DNA of 16,999 nucleotides, taken from NCBI GenBank assembly GCA_036939975.1, contig JALLPB010001485.1:1-16999 (forward strand). The letters run 5' to 3'. The DNA comes from Cyclostephanos tholiformis. Its lineage: Eukaryota > Bacillariophyta > Thalassiosirophyceae > Thalassiosirales > Thalassiosiraceae. The position numbers and the translations under genes are program-made. Below the pieces are notes generated by a model that saw nothing but the letters and a program-made list of their open reading frames with translations, was not told where the DNA came from and did no database searches. Shown piece after piece: positions 16,113 through 16,999 of the stretch; the first letter of the stretch is position 1; each line of letters opens with the position of its first letter.

Positions 16113-16999
16113 CGTGCTCGTTTGGTTCGTTCGTTCGTTCGTGAATACTACAGCTCTCTATCTCCTTGTTGGACGGGGACAATAGGGTCCTTATCTCTGA
16201 GGACGTACCCTAAACACCATCGTGTTCCCCACCCCCAAAATAGTCTATTACACAAATACCTACTTAATGCATGCTCTGCAATACTTCTTTATGGAGGAGT
16301 TATTATTCTGTGCAAGCATGCACATCGTGTCATAAAAAAAAAAACAGTGTCCCTCTGAGCACCCTCGGTCGCTGACAAATAACTCGTCCGCAATCCCCTC
16401 CACACCCCCGAACCCCCCGCCAGCCCTCGTCGATAATATCGTTGGGAGCGGTCGCGTGCCGTTAGAATCGGCGATATCATCCATTGGGCTTCAAGGCGCC
16501 CATCATTGCGTCACTGCATAGTCGTCGTCGCACGTAGTCATCGATGCGACGTGCATTTATAGCCATTTTAATAGTAATAAATATATTTTTTTTCTAGTTT
16601 TAACGATGTAGACCCGTCGCATAAGATGTTATTTGATTATTGTGTGCTTTGTTGCCGGAGGCGGGGCCCCATAGCGGCCGTATGGCGGCGGCGACCGCCA
16701 TGATCGATCGAATTCGATCGCATTTTACCTACACCTATCTCCTAGGCACACACACCACAACTCCGCCTACCCCATGTCCGACCACAAACCAACCACCTAT
16801 CCGACCAGATATCTCCGTCAATATTCGACGGATGAGGACGTTTCAAGTCACACTCCTCTGAGCATGCATGGTGGGAAGACGCCTGTGCCATTTAGTCGCA
16901 AATATTTACTGTTTTGGGATCGGTGGTTCATGGTGAAGCAGCGAAACACGAAAAAAAAACAAAAAAATTTAGGGAAAATTGTCAGAATGTCATCACGAA
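16113..16999. other. Upstream region of the dehydrogenase gene; no gene seen
   Basis: Nearly 900 bp without a supportable gene. A TTCG tandem repeat (16126-16142) lies just upstream of the dehydrogenase ATG and probably belongs to its leader. An AT-rich patch is at 16568-16605. A perfect 16-bp palindrome is at 16705-16720. Open frames here are short and without recognisable motifs, and I find no tRNA or other RNA gene by eye. Confidence 0.5.

Noticed and set aside
1..16999. Bacterial origin of the window
   Set aside because: Several introns with consensus donors and acceptors interrupt conserved coding sequence exactly in frame, and there are no operons or ribosome binding sites.

Overview
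The window reads as nuclear DNA of a unicellular eukaryote, most likely a diatom or other stramenopile. Conserved genes are interrupted by short GT-AG introns (82-201 bp). One protein carries a domain of the DUF6824 type ('CGRG...GRRFLKK...W..VDDEEARKKVRQLF'), which I know as expanded in diatoms. Proteins are rich in Asp, Ser and Thr runs encoded by GAC/TCG/ACG triplets, and there are very long G/C homopolymers. The organism assignment is inference.

Layout, left to right. (1) 56-595, plus: last exon of a probable Fringe-like/GT31-type glycosyltransferase that begins outside the window. (2) 1067-3610, minus: an 847-residue chimera with the start of a right-handed beta-helix, two DUF6824-like copies and an acidic two-unit C-terminal repeat. 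(3) About 3895-9337: a complete Mutator-like DNA transposon (MULE) with imperfect 44-bp terminal inverted repeats. (4) 9627-12441, plus: an unrecognised 909-residue protein in two exons. (5) 12783-16112, minus: a four-exon mitochondrial-type sarcosine/dimethylglycine dehydrogenase. Flanking intergenic stretches hold nothing I can assign.

The transposon is the most interesting object. It encodes an intact 1056-residue MULE transposase (DDE residues, C-x2-H, SWIM zinc finger, AT-hook) and a convergent second gene for an acidic, coiled-coil protein. This is the layout of maize MuDR (mudrA/mudrB), but I do not recognise the second protein. Between each terminal repeat and the start of each gene lies a 370-580 bp array of a short motif. 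It reads TACCTCGC in the left arm and its G-variant in the right arm, with the two arrays in inverted orientation. These arrays look like subterminal transposase or accessory-protein binding sites.

The element sits between two divergently oriented host genes, about 285 bp from each start codon, so it appears to have landed in a shared divergent promoter region of under 600 bp. No clean target-site duplication is visible. The host genes show no operon logic. The dehydrogenase would serve mitochondrial choline/betaine and folate one-carbon metabolism; the partial glycosyltransferase would act in the secretory pathway.
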